From NCBI GenBank assembly GCA_905160935.1, contig CAJHZI010000422.1:235001-299000 (forward strand): DNA of 64,000 nt. Direction: 5' to 3'. Positions 51,013-61,830 of this stretch are shown here, one piece after another; the first letter of the stretch is position 1, and every line of letters starts with the position of its first letter. Origin of the DNA: Enchytraeus crypticus. Its lineage: Eukaryota; Annelida; Clitellata; Enchytraeida; Enchytraeidae. A model generated the notes under the pieces. It saw nothing but the letters and a program-made list of their open reading frames with translations. It ran no database searches and was not told the DNA's origin. The position numbers and the translations under genes are program-made.

Positions 51013-51495
51013 AGACCGCATTCTATGTTGATCTAATTGAGATTTGTTCTGCTTGAACTGCCGTTATGTGCTGCATTGTTGCCCTGTAATGAGAATGTAG
51101 GCAGAAAGACGTGGGAAATTATGATTGATCTTTTTTTTAGATTAATATATTTAATGTATTATTATTAATTATATTGTCATTATTTACATGTATTATTGTA
51201 ATACTTAATGTATTGAAGTGATGGTCAAGTAGATTAAATGGCTTGTATATCATTGACGTCCCTGACATTGCCTTATGGCGAGGAACTGGACATTAAATTT
51301 TTACTGATTGATTAATATCATTGTGAGAATCATTGATAAATAATTTTTGTACATAGAATGACTAATGCCATTGGAGATTTCATTTATTTGAATATTAGAA
51401 TATTGAAAGGTTAGGCTGCTGATATGTGGCATTGTTTAAAAGTGTGAAAACATGTGTTGTTCATAGTATATGTGTGAAGACATGTGTTGTTCATA

Positions 51496-51559
<64 letters not shown>

Positions 51560-52898
51560 GTGAAAACATGTGTTGTGCATACATGTATTGTATATGCACA
51601 TGATGGGCAGTATTTTGTTATGTAATCATATCTGAGAGCACATATACTAACCGACAGCTACTGTCTTGTGATCAACGCAGTAATTGATGAAAGAAACTAA
51701 AAACCACCTCAGAACCCTTTCAAGCTTAAAACTAGATTACTTTTGCATGTGGTGTCTGATTTGTTGATGGTATCAACTGATTGATCGATGGAGTGCTCAT
51801 TGTAGGATACTAGTTATGCAGGTTCTACTGTTACATTCATTGGTGCTGGAGGTTCAATACATATAATCTGCTGGATGTATTCCTGTATGTGTGTCTGTAT
51901 GTGTGCCTGTATGTGTGTGTAGATTGCTCATTCACGTTAGACTAGCTCACCTCTCACCATTCCCTTGTCTTAGAGTTTATTTGACAGCGACTCTTACTAG
52001 AAATAAAAATAATAAGTGTATTTATAAAGTGCCGCTCTATGCTAAATGCCACAGTAATGCTGAATGGAGAGTGAACGTCAAGTAGCCTGGTGGTATAATG
52101 CCACAATCGGTGTAGCGACTAGAACTCAGCAAGTCTGGAGTATGAGCGACCAATTGGTCTAAAACACAGAAATCATCACCACATGGCTACAAGTCTCTTC
52201 ACTCTTATATCTGCGTCAGTCGCCTCTTACGAACAGGTGCAGTTGTCGGTAGGTTCAATTCCTAATTTTCCCGAACCTACTCGGGAATACACTAAGAACA
52301 AGGTGTGCTAACAGCAGGTAAACAGTAAGAGTTGGTTTAATTGTGAGTAGTGGACCATCTTTAGAATCTGTTCTACACTTTCACTTATCACTCTGATCAA
52401 GCTGAATAGATTCAGTGTGACGTTGAACGGGTTAGGTCTTGATTATGTGGTGTCGTCATGAACGACAGTAGCACTCTAATTGCTCTTGTGATGGACTCGC
52501 AAAGGAAATTTAAATATTCTAATATCTAAAGTAATTAATATTGTTTTACTATTTAATTTATCGCTGTATGAACGGTGTATGATCCTCAACGTAATATGTT
52601 AACTAAACCAGACAGTAGTTTTGCGGCAGAGAAACGTTGGTCTTTGTTTGTTACTATCAAAATGATGATAATGGTAATATACTGTTCTGTGTAACTAATA
52701 AGAGCTCACAACTGTTTGTGAGACCGCTTTGTATATCATGTATACCAGTGTACCAAGCTCCAGTAGTCTGAATACAAGCTGGGCTATTAGCTGTGAGATG
52801 TGAGCTTGATTAATTGATGATAGGACAAATGTTGAAATGTTAAGCAGAGAGTTAAACGATTCGCTTTTAAAGCAACAGTCACAGAGTTCAATTCTTTC
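51013..52898. other. Intergenic region between convergent TRAPPC8 and ANAPC11
   Basis: Shared 3' flank of two converging genes. It contains a family D retroposon tail (51257-51315), a ~75-bp (TA)n at 51495-51560 inside duplicated GTGTGAAGACATGTGTTGTT motifs, and a copy of a short dispersed motif near 52450-52495 (CATGAACGACAGTAGCACTC). No gene recognised. Confidence 0.5.
51257..51315 (+). mobile_element. Retroposon 3' tail, family D
   Basis: GACGTCCCTGACATTGCCTT, GGCGAGGAACTGGACATTAA, then a short TGATTGATT run. Confidence 0.68.
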
Positions 52899-55408
52899 TC
52901 ATTCCTTGAACTTCCACTCCTGCCGGCACATAGGACAGAGCTGCTGAGCTTGTTGTGAGTTGAGCCACTTGACTATGCAGTGTATGTGAAAACAATGTGA
53001 ACACTGGCCCCATACTACAACACATAGATCATGTGAAACAATGTGAACACTGGTCCCACACTAAAACACATAGATCATGTGAAACAATGTGAACACTAGC
53101 CCTACACTACAACACATAGATAATGTGAAACAATGTGAACTCTGGCATTAGTTAAAGTAGAAGTATTTTTTTCGATATTGTAAAGTAAAAATAAAAGTAT
53201 TTTATTTCTCAAGATCGAGATGTAGAAGTAAAAGTACTGCCAAAACGTCAAAAAGTAAAAGTATTTTTGAAAGGAAAAGTGAAGGACTTGTCCAGCACTG
53301 ACAATGTGAAACAGTGGCGTAGCGAGGGGGGCAGGGGCCGTCATGTGCCTCCCCCAAGATGTCGTGTAAATTTTTTTATTAAGCCCAAAACATCACTGCA
53401 CTCTTTGTATAAATTGTGAATTTCACTCAAAGGGCCCCCTGCCTTAAAGTACCAGCCAGGATTGAATCAAAGCCACACCACTCATGTGAACATGTTAGAC
53501 CAAGCATTTAAAGTCTCTACAGTGCTCATTTCTCAGTCTGATTAAAGATTCTGAGTTAAAAATGAGCCAGAAACCTGCCACTGCAGTGAGAGAGAGAGAG
53601 GTGGGGAGAGGAGAGAGCATTACGAGGGGTGCTAGAGAGAGAGAGAGAGAGACAGAGAGAGAGGATTAGGAGGGGTGTTAGATAGAGAGAGAGTGAGAGG
53701 ATTAGGAGGGGTGTTAGATAGAGAGAGGGGGAGGGAGGGAGGGGGAGAGTGAGAGAGAGGATTAGGAGAGGTGTGAGATAGAGAGATAGAGAGAGATGAT
53801 TAAGAGGGGTGATAGATAGAGAGAGAAGGGAGAGACAGAATTAGAAGGGGTGTTACCTAGGGGACAGTCATCCCCGGGTAGTTTACAATCAGGACAACAA
53901 GCGTCAAACGCCATTCTACATATCCCACAGTTGTCGTCATTAGCTATCCATCTCCATGTGGCCACAGCTGTGTAACTACAATCAATCAATCAATCAATAG
54001 TGTATCCAATAGTGTATCTACATGGAGCTATCCACCTCCATGTAGCCACAAAAGTGGAACTACAACCAATCAATTAGTCCATCAATCAATCAGTGGTGTG
54101 AGCTCTCCATCTCCATGTGGTCACTGCTGTGTAAATACAATCAATCAATCAATCAGTGGTGTAAGCTATCCATCTCCATGTAGTCACTGCAGTGTAACTA
54201 CAATCAATCAATCAGTGGTGTCATAATAATTATAATTATAATAAATAATAAAAGTAAATAATAAAAATAAATAATAAATAAAATAATAAAAAAATAATAA
54301 AAATATAAAAAAATAAATAATAAAATAATAATAATAAAAGTGTCATCATAATTATGGCTACTGCTGTATACATATAAACTGCAAATAATCAATAATCAAA
54401 GTCAGTCATTCAGTAGGTGGTGATAGATAGCCACTGTCAAATAGCTACAGTAAAAGTAACCAATCAATCAATTAGAGATGGACATCTACAGATTGATTGA
54501 GACAATCGTAGCAAAAGTTAGACAAATTATCAAAACTCAATATGTAATATTTACAATTTTGTGGTTAATTAACCTAAATCTCAGTTAATACGACGAGAAT
54601 TCTATTGAGTACATACCCTACAGCAAGCAAGTGCAGATCCACAGTGCATTTGTAGTGTCCCCATGAAACACAAGAAAATAAAAATATTATGATGAAATAT
54701 CTAAGTGAAATAAAATAGTTTAGAAGAGCCCAAAGACCAAAATCAAATTTAAAATAAAGTAAAATTAAGACTGATCAGCCTCACACGAGGATTTTACTAT
54801 TAAAACAGGAGCAGACCACATAAGTTAAGGGGAATAATATTAATTTCACTGAAAATATTAGTAATATATTTACAAAGAGCTGTATGTGCATTATAGAAAT
54901 GTTAGACATGAACAGTGAGCTTAGGGTCATTGGAATATTGCTGCTTTATCATCCAAGAATGTAAATGGAAGATAAATACCATGATTAACCTTTATAGCAT
55001 ATAAAATCCAAATCAAAAAGCACCGACTACTAATAGCGATGGGATGGAAAGGAGGAAGTAATGAAAACTTAAAAAATATAAATAAAGCAAACTTTTAGCA
55101 CGTGCAGTTGTTATGTGCGTAACTTTTAGGACCAAAACTAACTATTAATATTAATTATTTAAAAATTACTATTTTATATTTGATACAGCCAAAAGTTACT
55201 TGTTACCACACACATCTATTTCTGACACTGAAAGATCCATATTTACATTAAATTAAGTAAGATAGAGAATCGAGGATCTTAAATCCTGTATGAACACACA
55301 CACATCAAAGCAACTAAGTCTTTCAATTAAAAGGTACTTATACAATGAGATATCTTGCATTTAATATAAAATAATACAATTTAACTCACTTTTAATTTTC
55401 ACTTTCAT
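52899..55408 (-). CDS. ANAPC11: Anaphase-promoting complex subunit 11 (RING-H2)
   Basis: APC11 is the RING subunit of the APC/C ubiquitin ligase. With the cullin ANAPC2 it recruits E2 enzymes in mitosis and G1. Three minus-strand exons: 55390-55408 (MKVKIK, donor GTGAGT), 53857-53967 (possibly extending to 53975) and 52899-53014 (stop TGA). About 81 residues result (human 84). Seen in the sequence: [52 protein letters not shown] and [12 protein letters not shown], with the full set of Cys/His zinc ligands of the RING-H2 and the extra zinc site. The exon 2-3 junction (G/TA, giving VW) is exact. Exon 1 to 2 is less certain. The canonical acceptor CACAG at 53968 keeps frame but shortens the conserved MKVKIKxWxxVATW spacing by three residues. 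Both internal exon edges are tandemly duplicated. Confidence 0.93.
52985..53137 (-). repeat. Acceptor edge of ANAPC11 exon 3 in four copies
   Basis: A ~46-bp unit (AACAATGTGAACACTGGYCC plus CAYACTACAACACATAGATC and ATGTGA) covers, on the minus strand, the acceptor TTGTAG and the first ~25 exon bases. Copies start near 52991 (true exon), 53037, 53083 and 53129; the last is broken by the element at 53138. Confidence 0.9.
53138..53300. mobile_element. Small hAT-like MITE, 163 bp, with 8-bp target duplication
   Basis: Flanked by perfect direct repeats ACAATGTG (53130-53137 and 53301-53308). The right end reverse-complements to CAGTGCTGGACAAGTCCTTC, a hAT-type terminus. The left end (AACTCTGGCATTAGTTAAAG) is a degenerate match. 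The interior consists of AAAAGTA repeats. No coding capacity. Caveat: the flank motif also belongs to the exon 3-edge repeat into which it inserted. Confidence 0.68.
53312..53483. mobile_element. Second small hAT-like MITE, 172 bp
   Basis: Left end CAGTGGCGTAGCGAGG, right end reverse-complemented GAGTGGTGTGGCTTTG (imperfect), flanks ATGTGAAA (53304-53311) and ATGTGAAC (53484-53491). It inserted immediately next to the previous MITE and shares its target motif. Confidence 0.65.
53590..53850. repeat. GA-rich minisatellite in ANAPC11 intron 2
   Basis: Units of GAGAGAGGATTAGGAGGGGT plus GTTAGATAGA. The last unit ends seven bases from the exon 2 donor, and the 'GGGGTGTTA' of each unit resembles the donor region (GGGGTGTTACCTAGGGGA at 53847), so this may be a further duplicated exon edge. 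Confidence 0.8.
53942..54222 (-). repeat. Acceptor edge of ANAPC11 exon 2 in four copies
   Basis: The block AGCTATCCATCTCCATGTGG, CCACAGCTGTGTAACTACA and (ATCA)n is present at 53942, 54026, 54098 and 54165. On the minus strand each copy has (TGAT)n, then TTGTAG or TTGTAT, then ~32 exon-like bases. The first is the true exon edge. Confidence 0.92.
54223..54345. repeat. (ATAA)n A-rich microsatellite in ANAPC11 intron 1
   Basis: AAATAATAAAAATAAATAAT-type sequence. Confidence 0.85.
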
Positions 55409-55732
55409 TACTAGAATAAGGCAATACGCTGAATCACCTGCAAAGCACAAGGCAAACAAAATATTTAAATGGTGAAGGCATACATGAACTGACTAGTAAA
55501 TGTATCAATAATGCTACAATAACAACATGCATCCTCAACATTTTAAAACTTTTGAATCAAAATTTTAAAATTCAAAAGCGTTGAATAGAGATTAAGTAGG
55601 CCCTATAGCATCACAACATATACCCTATGTTTTAAATGCATAGGCTTACAGTAGTGTATTTGCACTATAACATTTCCAAAATAGAATTATTTACAGCATG
55701 GTTGAGGCTTTAGAAACCAAAAACTAAACCAA

Positions 55733-55804
55733 GGGCCCGTCCGGGATTTGAACCCGGGACCTCTCGCACCCAAAGCGAGAATCATACCCCTAGACCAACG
55801 GGCC
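55733..55804 (-). tRNA. tRNA-Pro (UGG), copy 1
   Basis: 72-nt gene read on the minus strand: acceptor GGCCCGT / ACGGGCC, D-arm with box A TTGGTCTAGGGGTATGATTC, anticodon stem CTCGC/GCGAG around loop TTTGGGT (anticodon TGG), and T-arm box B GGTTCAAATCC. No intron, no encoded CCA. T runs (TTTT, TTTTT) follow in the 3' flank as Pol III terminators in all units except this first one, which is followed by TTGGTTTAG. It lies 325 bases upstream of the ANAPC11 start codon on the same strand. Confidence 0.97.
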
Positions 55805-55899
55805 TCTACACGATACTGCATAAGTCGAACTATTAATTAAGCGTGGATAAATACAAATAAAATGATTAACTTTTAATATTCAAAAATAATTAAAACCAA

Positions 55900-55971
55900 G
55901 GGCCCGTCCGGGATTTGAACCCGGGACCTCTCGCACCCAAAGCGAGAATCATACCCCTAGACCAACGGGCC
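55900..55971 (-). tRNA. tRNA-Pro (UGG), copy 2
   Basis: Identical to copy 1 in the gene. 3' flank on the minus strand is TTGGTTTTAATTATTTTTG, with T-run terminators. Unit spacing 167 bases. Confidence 0.97.
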
Positions 55972-56066
55972 TCTACATGATACTGCATAAGTCGAACTAT
56001 TAATTAAGCGTGGATAAATACAAATAAAATGATTAACTTTTAATATTCAAAAATAATTAAAACCAA

Positions 56067-56138
56067 GGGCCCGTCCGGGATTTGAACCCGGGACCTCTCG
56101 CACCCAAAGCGAGAATCATGCCCCTAGACCAACGGGCC
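56067..56138 (-). tRNA. tRNA-Pro (UGG), copy 3
   Basis: One substitution in the D-arm relative to copy 1 (GGGGCATG instead of GGGGTATG); otherwise identical. The flank also changes GTCGAAC to GTTGAAC. Confidence 0.97.
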
Positions 56139-56233
56139 TCTACACGATACTGCATAAGTTGAACTATTAATTAAGCGTGGATAAATACAAATAAAATGAT
56201 TAACTTTTAATATTCAAAAATAATTAAAACCAA

Positions 56234-56305
56234 GGGCCCGTCCGGGATTTGAACCCGGGACCTCTCGCACCCAAAGCGAGAATCATACCCCTAGACCAAC
56301 GGGCC
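56234..56305 (-). tRNA. tRNA-Pro (UGG), copy 4
   Basis: Identical to copy 1. Confidence 0.97.
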
Positions 56306-56400
56306 TCTACATGATACTGCATAAGTCGAACTATTAATTAAGCGTGGATAAATACAAATAAAATGATTAACTTTTAATATTCAAAAATAATTAAAACCAA

Positions 56401-56472
56401 GGGCCCGTCCGGGATTTGAACCTGGGACTTCTCGCACCCAAAGCGAGAATCATACCCCTAGACCAACGGGCC
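56401..56472 (-). tRNA. tRNA-Pro (UGG), copy 5, probably degraded
   Basis: Two changes on the tRNA strand. The T-stem reads CCAGG instead of CCGGG, giving an A-C mismatch in the T-stem, and the variable region reads AAGTC instead of AGGTC. Box B itself is intact, so it may be transcribed but fold poorly. Confidence 0.9.
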
Positions 56473-56567
56473 TCTACATGATACTGCATAAGTCGAACTA
56501 TTAATTAAGCGTGGATAAATACAAATAAAATGATTAACTTTTAATATTCAAAAATAATTAAAACCAA

Positions 56568-56639
56568 GGGCCCGTCCGGGATTTGAACCCGGGACCTCTC
56601 GCACCCAAAGCGAGAATCATGCCCCTAGACCAACGGGCC
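56568..56639 (-). tRNA. tRNA-Pro (UGG), copy 6
   Basis: Same D-arm variant and same flank variant as copy 3, so this unit and copy 3 share descent by unequal exchange. Confidence 0.97.
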
Positions 56640-56734
56640 TCTACACGATACTGCATAAGTTGAACTATTAATTAAGCGTGGATAAATACAAATAAAATGA
56701 TTAACTTTTAATATTCAAAAATAATTAAAACCAA

Positions 56735-56806
56735 GGGCCCGTCCGGGATTTGAACCCGGGACCTCTCGCACCCAAAGCGAGAATCATGCCCCTAGACCAA
56801 CGGGCC
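56735..56806 (-). tRNA. tRNA-Pro (UGG), copy 7
   Basis: D-arm variant of copies 3 and 6, but with the common GTCGAAC flank: a recombinant of the two unit types. Confidence 0.97.
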
Positions 56807-56901
56807 TCTACACGATACTGCATAAGTCGAACTATTAATTAAGCGTGGATAAATACAAATAAAATGATTAACTTTTAATATTCAAAAATAATTAAAACCA
56901 A

Positions 56902-56973
56902 GGGCCCGTCCGGGATTTGAACCCGGGACCTCTCGCACCCAAAGCGAGAATCATACCCCTAGACCAACGGGCC
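56902..56973 (-). tRNA. tRNA-Pro (UGG), copy 8
   Basis: Gene identical to copy 1. Its upstream spacer (56974-57068) is the most diverged (ATTGCATAAGCCGAAC, ATTAACCGTGG). Confidence 0.97.
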
Positions 56974-57068
56974 TCTACACGATATTGCATAAGCCGAACT
57001 AATAATTAACCGTGGATAAATACAAATAAAATGATTAACTTTTAATATTCGAAAATAATTAAAACCAA

Positions 57069-57140
57069 GGGCCCGTCCGGGATTTGAACCCGGGACCTCT
57101 CGCACCCAAAGCGAGAATCATACCCCTAGACCAACGGGCC
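57069..57140 (-). tRNA. tRNA-Pro (UGG), copy 9 (array end)
   Basis: Gene identical to copy 1. The unit homology stops just after CCTCCACAT; the 5' flank beyond is unrelated, marking the array end. Confidence 0.97.
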
Positions 57141-57149
57141 TCCACATTA

Positions 57150-58344
57150 TATTTATCTTATATACTAGTTAGGCTTTAAAAAGAACGGTATTGACAGGGA
57201 AATCGATTTCCAATAACGCTATTATATTATATCTGAGAGAGCCATGGAAGTTTATACAAAAATACTACTTTCAAATTATATTATGAGTCTACAAATTTAA
57301 TTAAGCATTGATATATTTATTAATTAGAATTCAACCAACTAAAAGGCACTTTCTTACCTTATGAATCACAATTTTTTTAAATTTAAAAATTAATAGCACC
57401 TATGTTTACATTTCTTTGTTTACACGTGCTACCATTGCAAAATTTTTCAAATTGATTTACCAGGAGGGTTTACCAACATCTAGAGTAAATTTCTAATAAA
57501 TTTATTGTATTTAAAACAGTTGCTTATTAAACAATTATGTAGCTTCACAACGCATTACAAGTAGCAGTAAGAAATAATACCTTTGACAAGCATTTAGTAT
57601 AAGATAGCCTAACCAAAGGAGAGATGAGAGATTAGAACGTACTTAGAATTTACACTCACTAGCTATCAAAGATCTTTAAAATAAGTAGGTATGGCATGAC
57701 TGTTGTTTCAGCGATACAAGTTTTGTAACAAGAGTGACTTGATTTCCCGCTTGCTCCATTTAATCGTGAGGGTAAACAATTTAAAGCCCCATGTCACATA
57801 TACGTATTTAATAGTAATTTGTGTAATTTCAGATTTTATTTCAGGATATTCGGCCTCTAAATGGTTTTAAGATGATGTATTGTTGCGCATTTGGGTATAC
57901 AAATTCCAGAAATCCTGAAACTAAAGAACGGCGAATATGATTCAAGAGATTTGAAATAAAATTTCTATGCATTTTATATTATAAAATTATACATCCAATT
58001 AATAGGAATTCGTTTCAAATATTTTTTTGTCATGACGATTTATGTAATAGATGTGACAATAGATGTGCTCCTGATATATTTCATCATCGTTCTAAAGCTT
58101 TAAAAACGTTCAAAAACTTCAATACTTTACGCCTTTAAATAACGATCAGCTGATATTGTTTACCCCCGGCTCTTCACCATCTTGAATAAAATATCAAAAT
58201 TAATTGTTGGCATCTCTGAAATTCTGGAACTCGATCAATGTTTACAATGGTTGAGATTGCCTTTTACACTTTACAATTTTTCTTTATTCTATGCTAGCTA
58301 TAGATAGCTTAAGGTCACAATAACTTATAATTCTATTTATATAG
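57150..58344. other. AT-rich intergenic DNA
   Basis: No gene, repeat or RNA recognised. Confidence 0.35.
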
Positions 58345-58578
58345 TCGTTAGAGTACTACTGTAGATAACGTCACGAAGTTTTAAATGACAGATCCTGAGA
58401 TGAATTGAACTCTCATTGGTTCGAATCTCAGCCGCGCCGATCTGAGAGTTAAATCTGGGAAAATCACAGTACTAGACCAGTTACACGGAAACGGAATAAA
58501 TTATTGCCTATAAAGAATGTAACATGTGGTGTTACAATTAATATGTGAAAGATATCAACGTACGTAGTTGATCGTTTT
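58345..58578 (+). mobile_element. SINE-B copy
   Basis: GTTTTAAATGACAGATCCTG, box B-like TGGTTCGAATCTC, GCCGCGCCGATCTGAGAG, ACACGGAAACGG, GTGAAAGATATCAACG and TAGTTGATCGTTTTAT. Nearly full length, followed by (TTA)n from 58598. Confidence 0.75.
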
Positions 58579-58597
58579 ATTATACATGGAACGCGTG

Positions 58598-58775
58598 TAT
58601 TATTACTATTATTATTCGTATTTATTATTATTATTTGTATTTATTATTATTATTATTTATTATAACAATAATAATAATAATTATTATTATTTATTATAAT
58701 AATAATAATTTTTATTATTATTATTTATTATAATAATAATTATTTTTATTTTTATTTTTATTTATATCTATTATT
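58598..58775. repeat. (TTA)n/(TAA)n microsatellite
   Basis: Mixed TTATTATTATT and ATAATAATAAT runs forming self-complementary blocks. Confidence 0.9.
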
Positions 58776-58924
58776 TATATGATTGTTACAACGTGTTTAC
58801 TGTAATTAAAAACGAAATAATCAATGCATTTATATCAGGATGATATAAATGATTAAGTGCACGAGGTCTTCGCTCTATATGGCCCACTTGCAATACATTA
58901 GGATTATTCACTATCGATTGCTCT

Positions 58925-59325
58925 GCTGATAGCGGGAGTCTGCAGCTGCTGCTATAGCTGCATGGGTTACTCCAAGCTGCTGTAATGCTCCGTACAAGCT
59001 GATAGGTTAAACAGCGGAGAGGGCCAAGCTGCTGAGAGGTTAAGCAGCTGAGAGGTTAAACAGCTGATAGGTTGAACTGCTGAGAGGCTGAGCAGCTGAG
59101 AGGCTAAGCAGCTGAGAGGCTGAGCAGCTGAGAGGTTAAGCAGCTAAGAGGCTGAGCAGCTGAGAGGCTAAGCAGCTGAGAGGATGAGAGGCTGAGAGGT
59201 TAAGCAGCTAAGAGGCTAAGCAGCTGAGAGGCTAAGCAGCTGAGAGGCTAAACAGCTGAGAGGCTAAGCAGCTGAAAGGTTCAGCAGCTAGAAGAGACTG
59301 GACAGCTGAAACTGGACAGCTGAGA
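58925..59325. repeat. Minisatellite of GCTGAGAGGCTAAGCA units
   Basis: About 18 copies of the 16-bp unit, with CAGCTG at the unit border. Confidence 0.9.
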
Positions 59326-59924
59326 AGAGGAATTAAAATCTGACCTATTCCTTTGCTAACTTTTCATTTAAATGTTTTAGTTTTCTTTCACTCAAATACG
59401 TATTCATATCTAGGTGAATCGATAATGGCTAACTTGTGTTAGGGTTCTGATAGGAAAATACAGTTAGTAATAGGTCTAGGTCACGTTTAGGGCTTGTGAA
59501 GATTTAAAACCAGTTCAAACCAGGTCGTTGTTTAATTGTTGGTTGCTAGAGTGGATGATATAGGGTTGTGTAAACAGTGACTGCAATGAGATGGCTAGGC
59601 TATGCTCGTCCATCCAACTATCATTCTAACTATATATTGTGATAGGAAATTTTGCTGTAATTATTTATTTCGCTAATATTTCTACAAAATATGGATGAAT
59701 TTAAGTATTGTTTATCAATACATTAAGTATGCTGACTAATCGGGATTGCTTATAAGAAGACATGAGCTGTATTGATGTAGTTTTCACCGCATGTTAGTGT
59801 TAGGTTTATAATATCCTCTCTAAGCCGATGTATGATATTATTATGTTAATTTTGTCATGGAGCTGTTGCAATTATTGTTATGTTAAGTGAGAATTCTGTT
59901 TGCATTGCGCTATATCGATATGAT

Positions 59925-59999
59925 GGTATCGATATAGCTATATATATATATATATATATATCTATATATAATATAATATATATAGATTATATATTATAT

Positions 60000-60044
<45 letters not shown>

Positions 60045-60055
60045 ACGATATAGCT
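59925..60055. repeat. (TA)n flanked by ATCGATA palindromes
   Basis: GATATGATGGTATCGATATAGC then ~105 bases of TA repeats and ATCGATACGATATAGC. Highly self-complementary; could extrude as a cruciform. Confidence 0.85.
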
Positions 60056-60361
60056 ATTTTACTGCTAGAGCCTCGAACAATCGATATGATGTAGAGGCTT
60101 GCTGAAGGCTGCAATTTACTGGACACATGTATCCTTCTTATGTCTGATATCAAAGATGGTCGCCATGTTTTTTATCTCTCTACCTTCAATTAGAGGCTAT
60201 AGAGTAATGACGTTAAAATGTCGTCTGTATAATTATAATACCTGTATGAGATAAATCCATAATAGAAATTAAATGAGTTGGGTGCATAAAATGTTAATTA
60301 CTTGTCAGTAATTTTCAACTTTAATTGTAATTTTCTAGCTTACAGACTGTATAATTTTGTC

Positions 60362-60478
60362 GGACATTCACTGGTCTGGTTATACGGAAAATGGTCTAAA
60401 TTGCCCAACGGTATAAACATGTGGTATTAAAAGTGATAGATATCAACATAGTTGATCATTTCACTTTACTGCGCATAT
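60362..60478 (+). mobile_element. SINE-B 3' half
   Basis: ACATTCACTGGTCTGGTTAT, ACGGAAAATGGTCTAAATTG, CCCAACGGTATAAACATGTG, AAAGTGATAGATATCAACAT. The tRNA-like head is missing. Confidence 0.7.
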
Positions 60479-60939
60479 ATGTTAACTGATAGGGATTACT
60501 ATCTATTCAGTTTGTTACCTCAGCCACTAGTCATAATCCTCCAGGGTTGAGGGGTGGGCACTCTCCCTATTTGTATAGCCCGTGTTGAAAATTTGACATT
60601 TTATAAAATCCCATTTCAAATTGGACATAAAGTTCCTTCTTTGTTTCACTTTAGTGGAATCACACGGCGCGTGCTGTGACGGCGCATGGAAGCGCGTGTG
60701 GGTATAATTGCGCAGAGCTGTTACAGGCGGATCCACAGCGTGGTGTAATTGCGGTGTTTCCACGCGTCTATCTGTTAACAGAGACCTCACAGTGTCGATG
60801 TTAGACTCATGTCACTAATAGTCACTGTGCCCTAATGAAAGAGCTCTGTGCCCTGCAGAGCTTCTGTGTTTAAGAGTACGACCAATAGATTTGTTCTCAC
60901 AGAACCAATCAGAATCCACATGTACAATAGGGGCATATA

Positions 60940-61305
60940 GCAACTCAGATTATGTTAAATAGGGGCCTATATATCAACTCTGAGTTATTATAATGTTAAA
61001 ATAGGGGCCTATAGTAACTCAGATTATGTTAAATAGGGGCCTATAGTAACTCAGATTATGTTAAATAGGGGCCTATAGTAACTCTGATTATGTTAAATAG
61101 GGGCCTATAGTAACTCTGATTATGTTAAATAGGGGCCTATAGTAACTCTGATTATGTTAAATAGGGGCCTATAGTAACTCTGATTATGTTAAATAGGGGC
61201 CTATAGTAACTCTGATTATGTTAAGTAGGGGCCTATAGTAACTCTGATTATGTTAAATAGGGGCCTATAGTAACTCTGATTATGTTAAATAGGGGCCTAT
61301 AGCTA
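60940..61305. repeat. Minisatellite, ~31-bp unit
   Basis: About eleven copies of ATGTTAAATAGGGGCCTATA plus GTAACTCTGATT, very homogeneous. Confidence 0.95.
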
Positions 61306-61519
61306 CTCTTGACGGTGTTATATGAAGTCTTGATACGTAGATAAAACTCGTAGTTAAGAATATAGTGGAATTATTGTGTTAATAGCAGTACGATGATTTA
61401 GAATACGCAACAACTCTGACCCACCCTTGGAGGGTATAGAATTAAAAACTCCCGGCAAGTACTACAGATTTACCGATGTGCTTACAACTTCTATAGATTT
61501 TTATCTGAGATTTGTGAAT

Positions 61520-61830
61520 TAGTCCTATTCAACTTCCCTTAAATCCCAGTTTAACCAGGGTCGGGATACAAATAGACTGTCTCAAATCCTCTCTGTCCTA
61601 CACCAGCCAATCCCCTATTTGAGACTTTTCCATTCGTTTAAATTTTTAAAGTAATTTCTGAAGCCTAGGCGCTCACTAAGCGAATGCCCTTTCTGACGTT
61701 GGTGTGGGTCTTAGTGCTTTAGTCGCCTTCTACGACACGTGCAGTCACCGATTGATCAATTCTTCCCACAGCCCGGACACAACAAGGGGATATGGGAATC
61801 AATATTGGGAAGAATATTTAGAAAGTTTTC
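61520..61830 (-). mobile_element. LINE family B 3' end, longest copy
   Basis: Reverse orientation. CCTTAAATCCCAGTTTAACC, GGGATACAAATAGACTGTCT, CCCCTATTTGAGACTTTTCC, then AGCCTAGGCGCTCACTAAGC, CTTAGTGCTTTAGTCGCCTT and ACACGTGCAGTCACCGATTG. It connects the two parts seen separately elsewhere. Confidence 0.78.

Noticed and set aside
55733..57140. Regularly spaced repeats that could suggest a CRISPR array
   Set aside because: The 72-base repeated part is a tRNA-Pro gene with all arms, the spacers are also repeated, and the genome is eukaryotic.
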